DNA from: Rhododendron vialii
Taxonomy: Eukaryota; Streptophyta; Magnoliopsida; Ericales; Ericaceae
Reading direction: 5' to 3'
Assembly: GCF_030253575.1 (NCBI RefSeq)
Contig: NC_080566.1
Coordinates: 11,603,501 to 11,667,500 of the forward strand
DNA: 64,000 nucleotides
Part shown: one piece after another, positions 1 through 8,765 of the stretch
Layout: each line of letters opens with the position of its first letter
Position numbering within the stretch: position 1 is the first letter of the stretch
Notes under the pieces: generated by a model
Told to the model about the DNA's origin: nothing
The model's input: the letters and a program-made list of their open reading frames with translations, nothing else
Databases searched by the model: none
Made by a program: the position numbers and the translations under genes

Positions 1-54
1 GTGCCCGACGGGGCAGAAAAATGGACCAAAAGAATTGAAAGCGGAGTGCCTATC
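1..54 (+). other. Partial upstream spacer (3' end of a preceding unit)
   Basis: These 54 bases match the last 54 bases of later spacers, including the invariant leader before each gene. The tail base equivalent to 422 is A, so the cut-off upstream unit was probably an L type. Confidence 0.95.
17..54 (+). promoter_or_regulatory. 5' flanking leader of the 5S gene, repeated before every copy
   Basis: The last 38 bases before the gene are the most conserved part of the spacer; I found only one change in 157 copies (3300). Arabidopsis 5S genes use a TATA-like element near -28, a GC near -12 and a C at -1. Here there is a C at -1 (54) and GCGG at -14 to -11 (41-44), but no canonical TATATA. The -27 to -19 interval holds the AT-rich AAAAGAATT (28-36), which is the best TATA-equivalent candidate. 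Assigning function to it is inference from position and conservation. Confidence 0.6.
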
Positions 55-173
55 GGGTGCGATCATACCAGCACTAATGCACCGGATCCCATCAGAACTC
101 CGCAGTTAAGCGTGCTTGGGCGAGAGTAGTACTAGGATGGGTGACCCCCTGGGAAGTCCTCGTGTTGCACCCC
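55..173 (+). rRNA. 5S rRNA: 5S ribosomal RNA gene, copy 1
   Basis: Encodes 5S rRNA, the small RNA of the large cytosolic ribosomal subunit, made by RNA polymerase III. The 119-nt body starts GGGTGCGATC and ends TTGCACCCC just before T5-CG-T5. Bases 1-6 pair perfectly with 113-118 to form helix I, extended by G7-U112 and A8-U111. GGATCC lies at gene positions 30-35. The internal promoter boxes are intact. The mature 3' end could include one or two of the following T residues. This copy has the array consensus, which 150 of 157 copies share. It is followed by unit type S1, 407 bp. Confidence 0.98.
104..151 (+). promoter_or_regulatory. Internal pol III control region (A-box, intermediate element, C-box), shown for copy 1
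   Basis: By the usual plant numbering the A-box covers gene positions about 50-64 (104-118, AGTTAAGCGTGCTTG), the intermediate element about 67-72 (121-126), and the C-box about 80-97 (134-151, AGGATGGGTGACCCCCTG). These are the TFIIIA-dependent elements of 5S genes. They are identical in nearly every copy; A80C (copies 58, 65) and G97T (copies 144, 149) fall on the two edges of the C-box. Confidence 0.85.
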
Positions 174-185
174 TTTTTCGTTTTT
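174..185 (+). terminator. RNA polymerase III terminator T5-CG-T5, shown for copy 1
   Basis: Two runs of five T separated by CG follow the gene directly (174-178 and 181-185). Pol III terminates at T4 or longer on the non-template strand. The same T5-CG-T5 follows every gene in the window. It overlaps a small inverted repeat, TTTCGT (176-181) with ACGAAA (188-193). Confidence 0.9.
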
Positions 186-194
186 GTACGAAAT

Positions 195-216
195 CCCTTC
201 CCCGCCCCCCGTTCCC
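195..216 (-). other. G-quadruplex-type motif in the spacer (complement strand), shown for unit 1
   Basis: The + strand has C runs at 195-197, 200-203, 205-210 and 214-216. The - strand therefore reads G3-N3-G6-N1-G4-N2-G3, which meets the common G3+ N1-7 definition. It starts 22 bases after the gene end and is kept in every complete unit; copy 152 has one C-to-T inside the six-base run (61961) but still meets the definition. Whether it folds in vivo is unknown. Confidence 0.6.
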
Positions 217-270
217 TTCTTTCATCCGGTCGCCGCAACTTCGGCTCATGCCGTCCGGATCTTCCCGGAG

Positions 271-289
271 AGTTTTCGCAGCGATTTTT
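271..289 (+). terminator. Mid-spacer T4 and T5 runs, possible back-up terminators (unit 1)
   Basis: TTTT at 273-276 and TTTTT at 285-289 lie about 100-116 bases after the gene and occur in all units. They flank the CTG indel site. They could stop pol III that reads through the proximal terminator; this is inference from sequence only. Confidence 0.35.
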
Positions 290-461
290 CCAGCTGCGAG
301 CCAAAATAGCCCCGTCAGCGGGCACGTTCGGCCGCAGCCATCCCTCCAACGGGATACGGGGTCCGGCCGGCGAGACGTGGCCAAGAAAGCCAGAGATAGA
401 GCGAGCGGTGCCCGACGGGGCCGAAAAATGGACCAAAAGAATTGAAAGCGGAGTGCCTATC

Positions 462-580
462 GGGTGCGATCATACCAGCACTAATGCACCGGATCCCATC
501 AGAACTCCGCAGTTAAGCGTGCTTGGGCGAGAGTAGTACTAGGATGGGTGACCCCCTGGGAAGTCCTCGTGTTGCACCCC
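462..580 (+). rRNA. 5S rRNA: 5S ribosomal RNA gene, copy 2
   Basis: Consensus body; unit type M, 410 bp. Confidence 0.97.
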
Positions 581-871
581 TTTTTCGTTTTTGTACGAAA
601 TCCCTTCCCCGCCCCCCGTTCCCTTCTTTCATCCGGTCGCCGCAACTTCGGCTCATGCCGTCCGGATCTTCCCGGAGGGTTTTCGCTGCAGCGATTTTTC
701 CAGCTTCGAGCCAAAATAGCCCCGTCAGCGGGCACGTTCGGCCGCAGCCATCCCTCCAACGGGATACGGGGTCCGGCCGGCGAGACGTGGCCAAGAAAGC
801 CAGAGATAGAGCGAGCGGTGCCCGACGGGGCCGAAAAATGGACCAAAAGAATTGAAAGCGGAGTGCCTATC

Positions 872-990
872 GGGTGCGATCATACCAGCACTAATGCACC
901 GGATCCCATCAGAACTCCGCAGTTAAGCGTGCTTGGGCGAGAGTAGTACTAGGATGGGTGACCCCCTGGGAAGTCCTCGTGTTGCACCCC
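872..990 (+). rRNA. 5S rRNA: 5S ribosomal RNA gene, copy 3
   Basis: Consensus body; unit type M, 410 bp. Confidence 0.97.
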
Positions 991-1281
991 TTTTTCGTTT
1001 TTGTACGAAATCCCTTCCCCGCCCCCCGTTCCCTTCTTTCATCCGGTCGCCGCAACTTCGGCTCATGCCGTCCGGATCTTCCCGGAGGGTTTTCGCTGCA
1101 GCGATTTTTCCAGCTTCGAGCCAAAATAGCCCCGTCAGCGGGCACGTTCGGCCGCAGCCATCCCTCCAACGGGATACGGGGTCCGGCCGGCGAGACGTGG
1201 CCAAGAAAGCCAGAGATAGAGCGAGCGGTGCCCGACGGGGCCGAAAAATGGACCAAAAGAATTGAAAGCGGAGTGCCTATC

Positions 1282-1400
1282 GGGTGCGATCATACCAGCA
1301 CTAATGCACCGGATCCCATCAGAACTCCGCAGTTAAGCGTGCTTGGGCGAGAGTAGTACTAGGATGGGTGACCCCCTGGGAAGTCCTCGTGTTGCACCCC
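1282..1400 (+). rRNA. 5S rRNA: 5S ribosomal RNA gene, copy 4
   Basis: Consensus body; unit type L2, 411 bp. Confidence 0.97.
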
Positions 1401-1692
1401 TTTTTCGTTTTTGTACGAAATCCCTTCCCCGCCCCCCGTTCCCTTCTTTCATCCGGTCGCCGCAACTTCGGCTCATTCCGTCCGGATCTTCCCGGAGAGT
1501 TTTCGCTGCAGCGATTTTTCCAGCTGCGAGCCAAAATAGCCCCCTTCAGCGGGCACTCTCGGCCGTAGCCATCCCTCCAACGGGATACGGGGTCCGGCCG
1601 GCGAGACGTGGCCAAGAAAGCCAGAGATAGAGCGAGCAGTGCCCGACGGGGCAGAAAAATGGACCAAAAGAATTGAAAGCGGAGTGCCTATC

Positions 1693-1811
1693 GGGTGCGA
1701 TCATACCAGCACTAATGCACCGGATCCCATCAGAACTCCGCAGTTAAGCGTGCTTGGGCGAGAGTAGTACTAGGATGGGTGACCCCCTGGGAAGTCCTCG
1801 TGTTGCACCCC
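1693..1811 (+). rRNA. 5S rRNA: 5S ribosomal RNA gene, copy 5
   Basis: Consensus body; unit type S1, 407 bp. Confidence 0.97.
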
Positions 1812-2099
1812 TTTTTCGTTTTTGTACGAAATCCCTTCCCCGCCCCCCGTTCCCTTCTTTCATCCGGTCGCCGCAACTTCGGCTCATGCCGTCCGGATCT
1901 TCCCGGAGAGTTTTCGCAGCGATTTTTCCAGCTGCGAGCCAAAATAGCCCCGTCAGCGGGCACGTTCGGCCGCAGCCATCCCTCCAACGGGATACGGGGT
2001 CCGGCCGGCGAGACGTGGCCAAGAAAGCCAGAGATAGAGCGAGCGGTGCCCGACGGGGCCGAAAAATGGACCAAAAGAATTGAAAGCGGAGTGCCTATC

Positions 2100-2218
2100 G
2101 GGTGCGATCATACCAGCACTAATGCACCGGATCCCATCAGAACTCCGCAGTTAAGCGTGCTTGGGCGAGAGTAGTACTAGGATGGGTGACCCCCTGGGAA
2201 GTCCTCGTGTTGCACCCC
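2100..2218 (+). rRNA. 5S rRNA: 5S ribosomal RNA gene, copy 6
   Basis: Consensus body; unit type M, 410 bp, but with the L-type tail AA, so recombinant near its 3' end. Confidence 0.97.
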
Positions 2219-2509
2219 TTTTTCGTTTTTGTACGAAATCCCTTCCCCGCCCCCCGTTCCCTTCTTTCATCCGGTCGCCGCAACTTCGGCTCATGCCGTC
2301 CGGATCTTCCCGGAGGGTTTTCGCTGCAGCGATTTTTCCAGCTTCGAGCCAAAATAGCCCCGTCAGCGGGCACGTTCGGCCGCAGCCATCCCTCCAACGG
2401 GATACGGGGTCCGGCCGGCGAGACGTGGCCAAGAAAGCCAGAGATAGAGCGAGCAGTGCCCGACGGGGCAGAAAAATGGACCAAAAGAATTGAAAGCGGA
2501 GTGCCTATC

Positions 2510-2628
2510 GGGTGCGATCATACCAGCACTAATGCACCGGATCCCATCAGAACTCCGCAGTTAAGCGTGCTTGGGCGAGAGTAGTACTAGGATGGGTGAC
2601 CCCCTGGGAAGTCCTCGTGTTGCACCCC
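2510..2628 (+). rRNA. 5S rRNA: 5S ribosomal RNA gene, copy 7
   Basis: Consensus body; unit type S2, 407 bp. Confidence 0.97.
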
Positions 2629-2916
2629 TTTTTCGTTTTTGTACGAAATCCCTTCCCCGCCCCCCGTTCCCTTCTTTCATCCGGTCGCCGCAACTTCGGC
2701 TCATGCCGTCCGGATCTTCCCGGAGAGTTTTCGCAGCGATTTTTCCAGCTTCGAGCCAAAATAGCCCCGTCAGCGGGCACGTTCGGCCGCAGCCATCCCT
2801 CCAACGGGATACGGGGTCCGGCCGGCGAGACGTGGCCAAGAAAGCCAGAGATAGAGCGAGCGGTGCCCGACGGGGCCGAAAAATGGACCAAAAGAATTGA
2901 AAGCGGAGTGCCTATC

Positions 2917-3035
2917 GGGTGCGATCATACCAGCACTAATGCACCGGATCCCATCAGAACTCCGCAGTTAAGCGTGCTTGGGCGAGAGTAGTACTAGGAT
3001 GGGTGACCCCCTGGGAAGTCCTCGTGTTGCACCCC
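2917..3035 (+). rRNA. 5S rRNA: 5S ribosomal RNA gene, copy 8
   Basis: Consensus body; unit type L1, 411 bp. Its spacer ends with a private C-to-T at 3300, which is -28 of the next gene. Confidence 0.97.
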
Positions 3036-3327
3036 TTTTTCGTTTTTGTACGAAATCCCTTCCCCGCCCCCCGTTCCCTTCTTTCATCCGGTCGCCGCAA
3101 CTTCGGCTCATTCCGTCCGGATCTTCCCGGAGGGTTTTCGCTGCAGCGATTTTTCGAGCTGCGAGCCAAAATAGCCCCCTTCAGCGGGCACTCTCGGCCG
3201 TAGCCATCCCTCCAACGGGATACGGGGTCCGGCCGGCGAGACGTGGCCAAGAAAGCCAGAGATAGAGCGAGCAGTGCCCGACGGGGCAGAAAAATGGACT
3301 AAAAGAATTGAAAGCGGAGTGCCTATC

Positions 3328-3446
3328 GGGTGCGATCATACCAGCACTAATGCACCGGATCCCATCAAAACTCCGCAGTTAAGCGTGCTTGGGCGAGAGT
3401 AGTACTAGGATGGGTGACCCCCTGGGAAGTCCTCGTGTTGCACCCC
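3328..3446 (+). rRNA. 5S rRNA: 5S ribosomal RNA gene, copy 9 (G41A)
   Basis: Single substitution G41A (3368), not seen in other copies. It is also the only copy with a changed leader (C-to-T at -28, 3300). Promoter boxes are intact. Unit type S2, 407 bp. Confidence 0.96.
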
Positions 3447-3734
3447 TTTTTCGTTTTTGTACGAAATCCCTTCCCCGCCCCCCGTTCCCTTCTTTCATCC
3501 GGTCGCCGCAACTTCGGCTCATGCCGTCCGGATCTTCCCGGAGAGTTTTCGCAGCGATTTTTCCAGCTTCGAGCCAAAATAGCCCCGTCAGCGGGCACGT
3601 TCGGCCGCAGCCATCCCTCCAACGGGATACGGGGTCCGGCCGGCGAGACGTGGCCAAGAAAGCCAGAGATAGAGCGAGCGGTGCCCGACGGGGCCGAAAA
3701 ATGGACCAAAAGAATTGAAAGCGGAGTGCCTATC

Positions 3735-3853
3735 GGGTGCGATCATACCAGCACTAATGCACCGGATCCCATCAGAACTCCGCAGTTAAGCGTGCTTGGG
3801 CGAGAGTAGTACTAGGATGGGTGACCCCCTGGGAAGTCCTCGTGTTGCACCCC
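3735..3853 (+). rRNA. 5S rRNA: 5S ribosomal RNA gene, copy 10
   Basis: Consensus body; unit type L1, 411 bp. Confidence 0.97.
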
Positions 3854-4145
3854 TTTTTCGTTTTTGTACGAAATCCCTTCCCCGCCCCCCGTTCCCTTCT
3901 TTCATCCGGTCGCCGCAACTTCGGCTCATTCCGTCCGGATCTTCCCGGAGGGTTTTCGCTGCAGCGATTTTTCGAGCTGCGAGCCAAAATAGCCCCCTTC
4001 AGCGGGCACTCTCGGCCGTAGCCATCCCTCCAACGGGATACGGGGTCCGGCCGGCGAGACGTGGCCAAGAAAGCCAGAGATAGAGCGAGCAGTGCCCGAC
4101 GGGGCAGAAAAATGGACCAAAAGAATTGAAAGCGGAGTGCCTATC

Positions 4146-4264
4146 GGGTGCGATCATACCAGCACTAATGCACCGGATCCCATCAGAACTCCGCAGTTAA
4201 GCGTGCTTGGGCGAGAGTAGTACTAGGATGGGTGACCCCCTGGGAAGTCCTCGTGTTGCACCCC
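4146..4264 (+). rRNA. 5S rRNA: 5S ribosomal RNA gene, copy 11
   Basis: Consensus body; unit type S2, 407 bp. Confidence 0.97.
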
Positions 4265-4552
4265 TTTTTCGTTTTTGTACGAAATCCCTTCCCCGCCCCC
4301 CGTTCCCTTCTTTCATCCGGTCGCCGCAACTTCGGCTCATGCCGTCCGGATCTTCCCGGAGAGTTTTCGCAGCGATTTTTCCAGCTTCGAGCCAAAATAG
4401 CCCCGTCAGCGGGCACGTTCGGCCGCAGCCATCCCTCCAACGGGATACGGGGTCCGGCCGGCGAGACGTGGCCAAGAAAGCCAGAGATAGAGCGAGCGGT
4501 GCCCGACGGGGCCGAAAAATGGACCAAAAGAATTGAAAGCGGAGTGCCTATC

Positions 4553-4671
4553 GGGTGCGATCATACCAGCACTAATGCACCGGATCCCATCAGAACTCCG
4601 CAGTTAAGCGTGCTTGGGCGAGAGTAGTACTAGGATGGGTGACCCCCTGGGAAGTCCTCGTGTTGCACCCC
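4553..4671 (+). rRNA. 5S rRNA: 5S ribosomal RNA gene, copy 12
   Basis: Consensus body; unit type L1, 411 bp. Confidence 0.97.
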
Positions 4672-4963
4672 TTTTTCGTTTTTGTACGAAATCCCTTCCC
4701 CGCCCCCCGTTCCCTTCTTTCATCCGGTCGCCGCAACTTCGGCTCATTCCGTCCGGATCTTCCCGGAGGGTTTTCGCTGCAGCGATTTTTCGAGCTGCGA
4801 GCCAAAATAGCCCCCTTCAGCGGGCACTCTCGGCCGTAGCCATCCCTCCAACGGGATACGGGGTCCGGCCGGCGAGACGTGGCCAAGAAAGCCAGAGATA
4901 GAGCGAGCAGTGCCCGACGGGGCAGAAAAATGGACCAAAAGAATTGAAAGCGGAGTGCCTATC

Positions 4964-5082
4964 GGGTGCGATCATACCAGCACTAATGCACCGGATCCCA
5001 TCAGAACTCCGCAGTTAAGCGTGCTTGGGCGAGAGTAGTACTAGGATGGGTGACCCCCTGGGAAGTCCTCGTGTTGCACCCC
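4964..5082 (+). rRNA. 5S rRNA: 5S ribosomal RNA gene, copy 13
   Basis: Consensus body; unit type S2, 407 bp. Confidence 0.97.
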
Positions 5083-5370
5083 TTTTTCGTTTTTGTACGA
5101 AATCCCTTCCCCGCCCCCCGTTCCCTTCTTTCATCCGGTCGCCGCAACTTCGGCTCATGCCGTCCGGATCTTCCCGGAGAGTTTTCGCAGCGATTTTTCC
5201 AGCTTCGAGCCAAAATAGCCCCGTCAGCGGGCACGTTCGGCCGCAGCCATCCCTCCAACGGGATACGGGGTCCGGCCGGCGAGACGTGGCCAAGAAAGCC
5301 AGAGATAGAGCGAGCGGTGCCCGACGGGGCCGAAAAATGGACCAAAAGAATTGAAAGCGGAGTGCCTATC

Positions 5371-5489
5371 GGGTGCGATCATACCAGCACTAATGCACCG
5401 GATCCCATCAGAACTCCGCAGTTAAGCGTGCTTGGGCGAGAGTAGTACTAGGATGGGTGACCCCCTGGGAAGTCCTCGTGTTGCACCCC
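5371..5489 (+). rRNA. 5S rRNA: 5S ribosomal RNA gene, copy 14
   Basis: Consensus body; unit type L3, 411 bp, the first L3 in the window. Confidence 0.97.
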
Positions 5490-5781
5490 TTTTTCGTTTT
5501 TGTACGAAATCCCTTCCCCGCCCCCCGTTCCCTTCTTTCATCCGGTCGCCGCAACTTCGGCTCATTCCGTCCGGATCTTCCCGGAGAGTTTTCGCTGCAG
5601 CGATTTTTCGAGCTGCGAGCCAAAATAGCCCCCTTCAGCGGGCACTCTCGGCCGTAGCCATCCCTCCAACGGGATACGGGGTCCGGCCGGCGAGACGTGG
5701 CCAAGAAAGCCAGAGATAGAGCGAGCAGTGCCCGACGGGGCAGAAAAATGGACCAAAAGAATTGAAAGCGGAGTGCCTATC

Positions 5782-5900
5782 GGGTGCGATCATACCAGCA
5801 CTAATGCACCGGATCCCATCAGAACTCCGCAGTTAAGCGTGCTTGGGCGAGAGTAGTACTAGGATGGGTGACCCCCTGGGAAGTCCTCGTGTTGCACCCC
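5782..5900 (+). rRNA. 5S rRNA: 5S ribosomal RNA gene, copy 15
   Basis: Consensus body; unit type S1, 407 bp. Confidence 0.97.
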
Positions 5901-6188
5901 TTTTTCGTTTTTGTACGAAATCCCTTCCCCGCCCCCCGTTCCCTTCTTTCATCCGGTCGCCGCAACTTCGGCTCATGCCGTCCGGATCTTCCCGGAGAGT
6001 TTTCGCAGCGATTTTTCCAGCTGCGAGCCAAAATAGCCCCGTCAGCGGGCACGTTCGGCCGCAGCCATCCCTCCAACGGGATACGGGGTCCGGCCGGCGA
6101 GACGTGGCCAAGAAAGCCAGAGATAGAGCGAGCGGTGCCCGACGGGGCCGAAAAATGGACCAAAAGAATTGAAAGCGGAGTGCCTATC

Positions 6189-6307
6189 GGGTGCGATCAT
6201 ACCAGCACTAATGCACCGGATCCCATCAGAACTCCGCAGTTAAGCGTGCTTGGGCGAGAGTAGTACTAGGATGGGTGACCCCCTGGGAAGTCCTCGTGTT
6301 GCACCCC
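6189..6307 (+). rRNA. 5S rRNA: 5S ribosomal RNA gene, copy 16
   Basis: Consensus body; unit type M, 410 bp. Confidence 0.97.
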
Positions 6308-6598
6308 TTTTTCGTTTTTGTACGAAATCCCTTCCCCGCCCCCCGTTCCCTTCTTTCATCCGGTCGCCGCAACTTCGGCTCATGCCGTCCGGATCTTCCC
6401 GGAGGGTTTTCGCTGCAGCGATTTTTCCAGCTTCGAGCCAAAATAGCCCCGTCAGCGGGCACGTTCGGCCGCAGCCATCCCTCCAACGGGATACGGGGTC
6501 CGGCCGGCGAGACGTGGCCAAGAAAGCCAGAGATAGAGCGAGCGGTGCCCGACGGGGCCGAAAAATGGACCAAAAGAATTGAAAGCGGAGTGCCTATC

Positions 6599-6717
6599 GG
6601 GTGCGATCATACCAGCACTAATGCACCGGATCCCATCAGAACTCCGCAGTTAAGCGTGCTTGGGCGAGAGTAGTACTAGGATGGGTGACCCCCTGGGAAG
6701 TCCTCGTGTTGCACCCC
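6599..6717 (+). rRNA. 5S rRNA: 5S ribosomal RNA gene, copy 17
   Basis: Consensus body; unit type M, 410 bp. Confidence 0.97.
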
Positions 6718-7008
6718 TTTTTCGTTTTTGTACGAAATCCCTTCCCCGCCCCCCGTTCCCTTCTTTCATCCGGTCGCCGCAACTTCGGCTCATGCCGTCC
6801 GGATCTTCCCGGAGGGTTTTCGCTGCAGCGATTTTTCCAGCTTCGAGCCAAAATAGCCCCGTCAGCGGGCACGTTCGGCCGCAGCCATCCCTCCAACGGG
6901 ATACGGGGTCCGGCCGGCGAGACGTGGCCAAGAAAGCCAGAGATAGAGCGAGCGGTGCCCGACGGGGCCGAAAAATGGACCAAAAGAATTGAAAGCGGAG
7001 TGCCTATC

Positions 7009-7127
7009 GGGTGCGATCATACCAGCACTAATGCACCGGATCCCATCAGAACTCCGCAGTTAAGCGTGCTTGGGCGAGAGTAGTACTAGGATGGGTGACC
7101 CCCTGGGAAGTCCTCGTGTTGCACCCC
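7009..7127 (+). rRNA. 5S rRNA: 5S ribosomal RNA gene, copy 18
   Basis: Consensus body; unit type L2, 411 bp. Confidence 0.97.
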
Positions 7128-7419
7128 TTTTTCGTTTTTGTACGAAATCCCTTCCCCGCCCCCCGTTCCCTTCTTTCATCCGGTCGCCGCAACTTCGGCT
7201 CATTCCGTCCGGATCTTCCCGGAGAGTTTTCGCTGCAGCGATTTTTCCAGCTGCGAGCCAAAATAGCCCCCTTCAGCGGGCACTCTCGGCCGTAGCCATC
7301 CCTCCAACGGGATACGGGGTCCGGCCGGCGAGACGTGGCCAAGAAAGCCAGAGATAGAGCGAGCAGTGCCCGACGGGGCAGAAAAATGGACCAAAAGAAT
7401 TGAAAGCGGAGTGCCTATC

Positions 7420-7538
7420 GGGTGCGATCATACCAGCACTAATGCACCGGATCCCATCAGAACTCCGCAGTTAAGCGTGCTTGGGCGAGAGTAGTACTAG
7501 GATGGGTGACCCCCTGGGAAGTCCTCGTGTTGCACCCC
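7420..7538 (+). rRNA. 5S rRNA: 5S ribosomal RNA gene, copy 19
   Basis: Consensus body; unit type S1, 407 bp. Confidence 0.97.
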
Positions 7539-7826
7539 TTTTTCGTTTTTGTACGAAATCCCTTCCCCGCCCCCCGTTCCCTTCTTTCATCCGGTCGCCG
7601 CAACTTCGGCTCATGCCGTCCGGATCTTCCCGGAGAGTTTTCGCAGCGATTTTTCCAGCTGCGAGCCAAAATAGCCCCGTCAGCGGGCACGTTCGGCCGC
7701 AGCCATCCCTCCAACGGGATACGGGGTCCGGCCGGCGAGACGTGGCCAAGAAAGCCAGAGATAGAGCGAGCGGTGCCCGACGGGGCCGAAAAATGGACCA
7801 AAAGAATTGAAAGCGGAGTGCCTATC

Positions 7827-7945
7827 GGGTGCGATCATACCAGCACTAATGCACCGGATCCCATCAGAACTCCGCAGTTAAGCGTGCTTGGGCGAGAGTA
7901 GTACTAGGATGGGTGACCCCCTGGGAAGTCCTCGTGTTGCACCCC
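7827..7945 (+). rRNA. 5S rRNA: 5S ribosomal RNA gene, copy 20
   Basis: Consensus body; unit type M, 410 bp. Confidence 0.97.
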
Positions 7946-8236
7946 TTTTTCGTTTTTGTACGAAATCCCTTCCCCGCCCCCCGTTCCCTTCTTTCATCCG
8001 GTCGCCGCAACTTCGGCTCATGCCGTCCGGATCTTCCCGGAGGGTTTTCGCTGCAGCGATTTTTCCAGCTTCGAGCCAAAATAGCCCCGTCAGCGGGCAC
8101 GTTCGGCCGCAGCCATCCCTCCAACGGGATACGGGGTCCGGCCGGCGAGACGTGGCCAAGAAAGCCAGAGATAGAGCGAGCGGTGCCCGACGGGGCCGAA
8201 AAATGGACCAAAAGAATTGAAAGCGGAGTGCCTATC

Positions 8237-8355
8237 GGGTGCGATCATACCAGCACTAATGCACCGGATCCCATCAGAACTCCGCAGTTAAGCGTGCTTG
8301 GGCGAGAGTAGTACTAGGATGGGTGACCCCCTGGGAAGTCCTCGTGTTGCACCCC
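8237..8355 (+). rRNA. 5S rRNA: 5S ribosomal RNA gene, copy 21
   Basis: Consensus body; unit type M, 410 bp. Confidence 0.97.
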
Positions 8356-8646
8356 TTTTTCGTTTTTGTACGAAATCCCTTCCCCGCCCCCCGTTCCCTT
8401 CTTTCATCCGGTCGCCGCAACTTCGGCTCATGCCGTCCGGATCTTCCCGGAGGGTTTTCGCTGCAGCGATTTTTCCAGCTTCGAGCCAAAATAGCCCCGT
8501 CAGCGGGCACGTTCGGCCGCAGCCATCCCTCCAACGGGATACGGGGTCCGGCCGGCGAGACGTGGCCAAGAAAGCCAGAGATAGAGCGAGCGGTGCCCGA
8601 CGGGGCCGAAAAATGGACCAAAAGAATTGAAAGCGGAGTGCCTATC

Positions 8647-8765
8647 GGGTGCGATCATACCAGCACTAATGCACCGGATCCCATCAGAACTCCGCAGTTA
8701 AGCGTGCTTGGGCGAGAGTAGTACTAGGATGGGTGACCCCCTGGGAAGTCCTCGTGTTGCACCCC
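8647..8765 (+). rRNA. 5S rRNA: 5S ribosomal RNA gene, copy 22
   Basis: Consensus body; unit type L2, 411 bp. Confidence 0.97.

Larger units (their letters stand above)
174..461 (+). other. Intergenic spacer of unit 1 (reference spacer)
   Basis: This 288-bp GC-rich spacer has no gene. In order it holds the T5-CG-T5 terminator; a 30-base tract at 194-223 with 28 pyrimidines; two overlapping short inverted repeats at 232-253; T runs at 273-276 and 285-289; the block p/q segment at about 310-330; a CCGGCCGG palindrome near 363-370; a purine-rich stretch at about 379-409; and the invariant leader 424-461. Every other spacer has this layout with the substitutions and indels listed in the summary. 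Confidence 0.9.
55..1692 (+). repeat. Higher-order block S1-M-M-L2, 1638 bp
   Basis: Units 1-4 have the order S1, M, M, L2 (407+410+410+411). The same four-unit order recurs twice in tandem at 5782-9057. Confidence 0.85.
2510..5781 (+). repeat. Four tandem S2-L dimers, period 818 bp
   Basis: Units 7-14 alternate S2 (407) and L (411). The first three L members are L1; the last (unit 14) is L3. Confidence 0.85.

Noticed and set aside
358-372. CCGGCCGG palindrome as a protein-binding operator or att site
   Set aside because: It is a short GC palindrome in a GC-rich spacer, present in all units; nothing else supports a specific function.
379-409. Purine-rich tract as a separate microsatellite or satellite insertion
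   Set aside because: It is a constant part of every spacer with no internal short-period repeat and no length variation.
92-846. Recurring open reading frames of about 64-132 codons on both strands in every unit, apparently encoding arginine- and serine-rich proteins
   Set aside because: They run across the 5S gene and the spacer in several frames at once, repeat with the unit, start at different codons and change frame content with the CTG and block indels. GC-rich repeats give such frames by chance; there is no coding signature.
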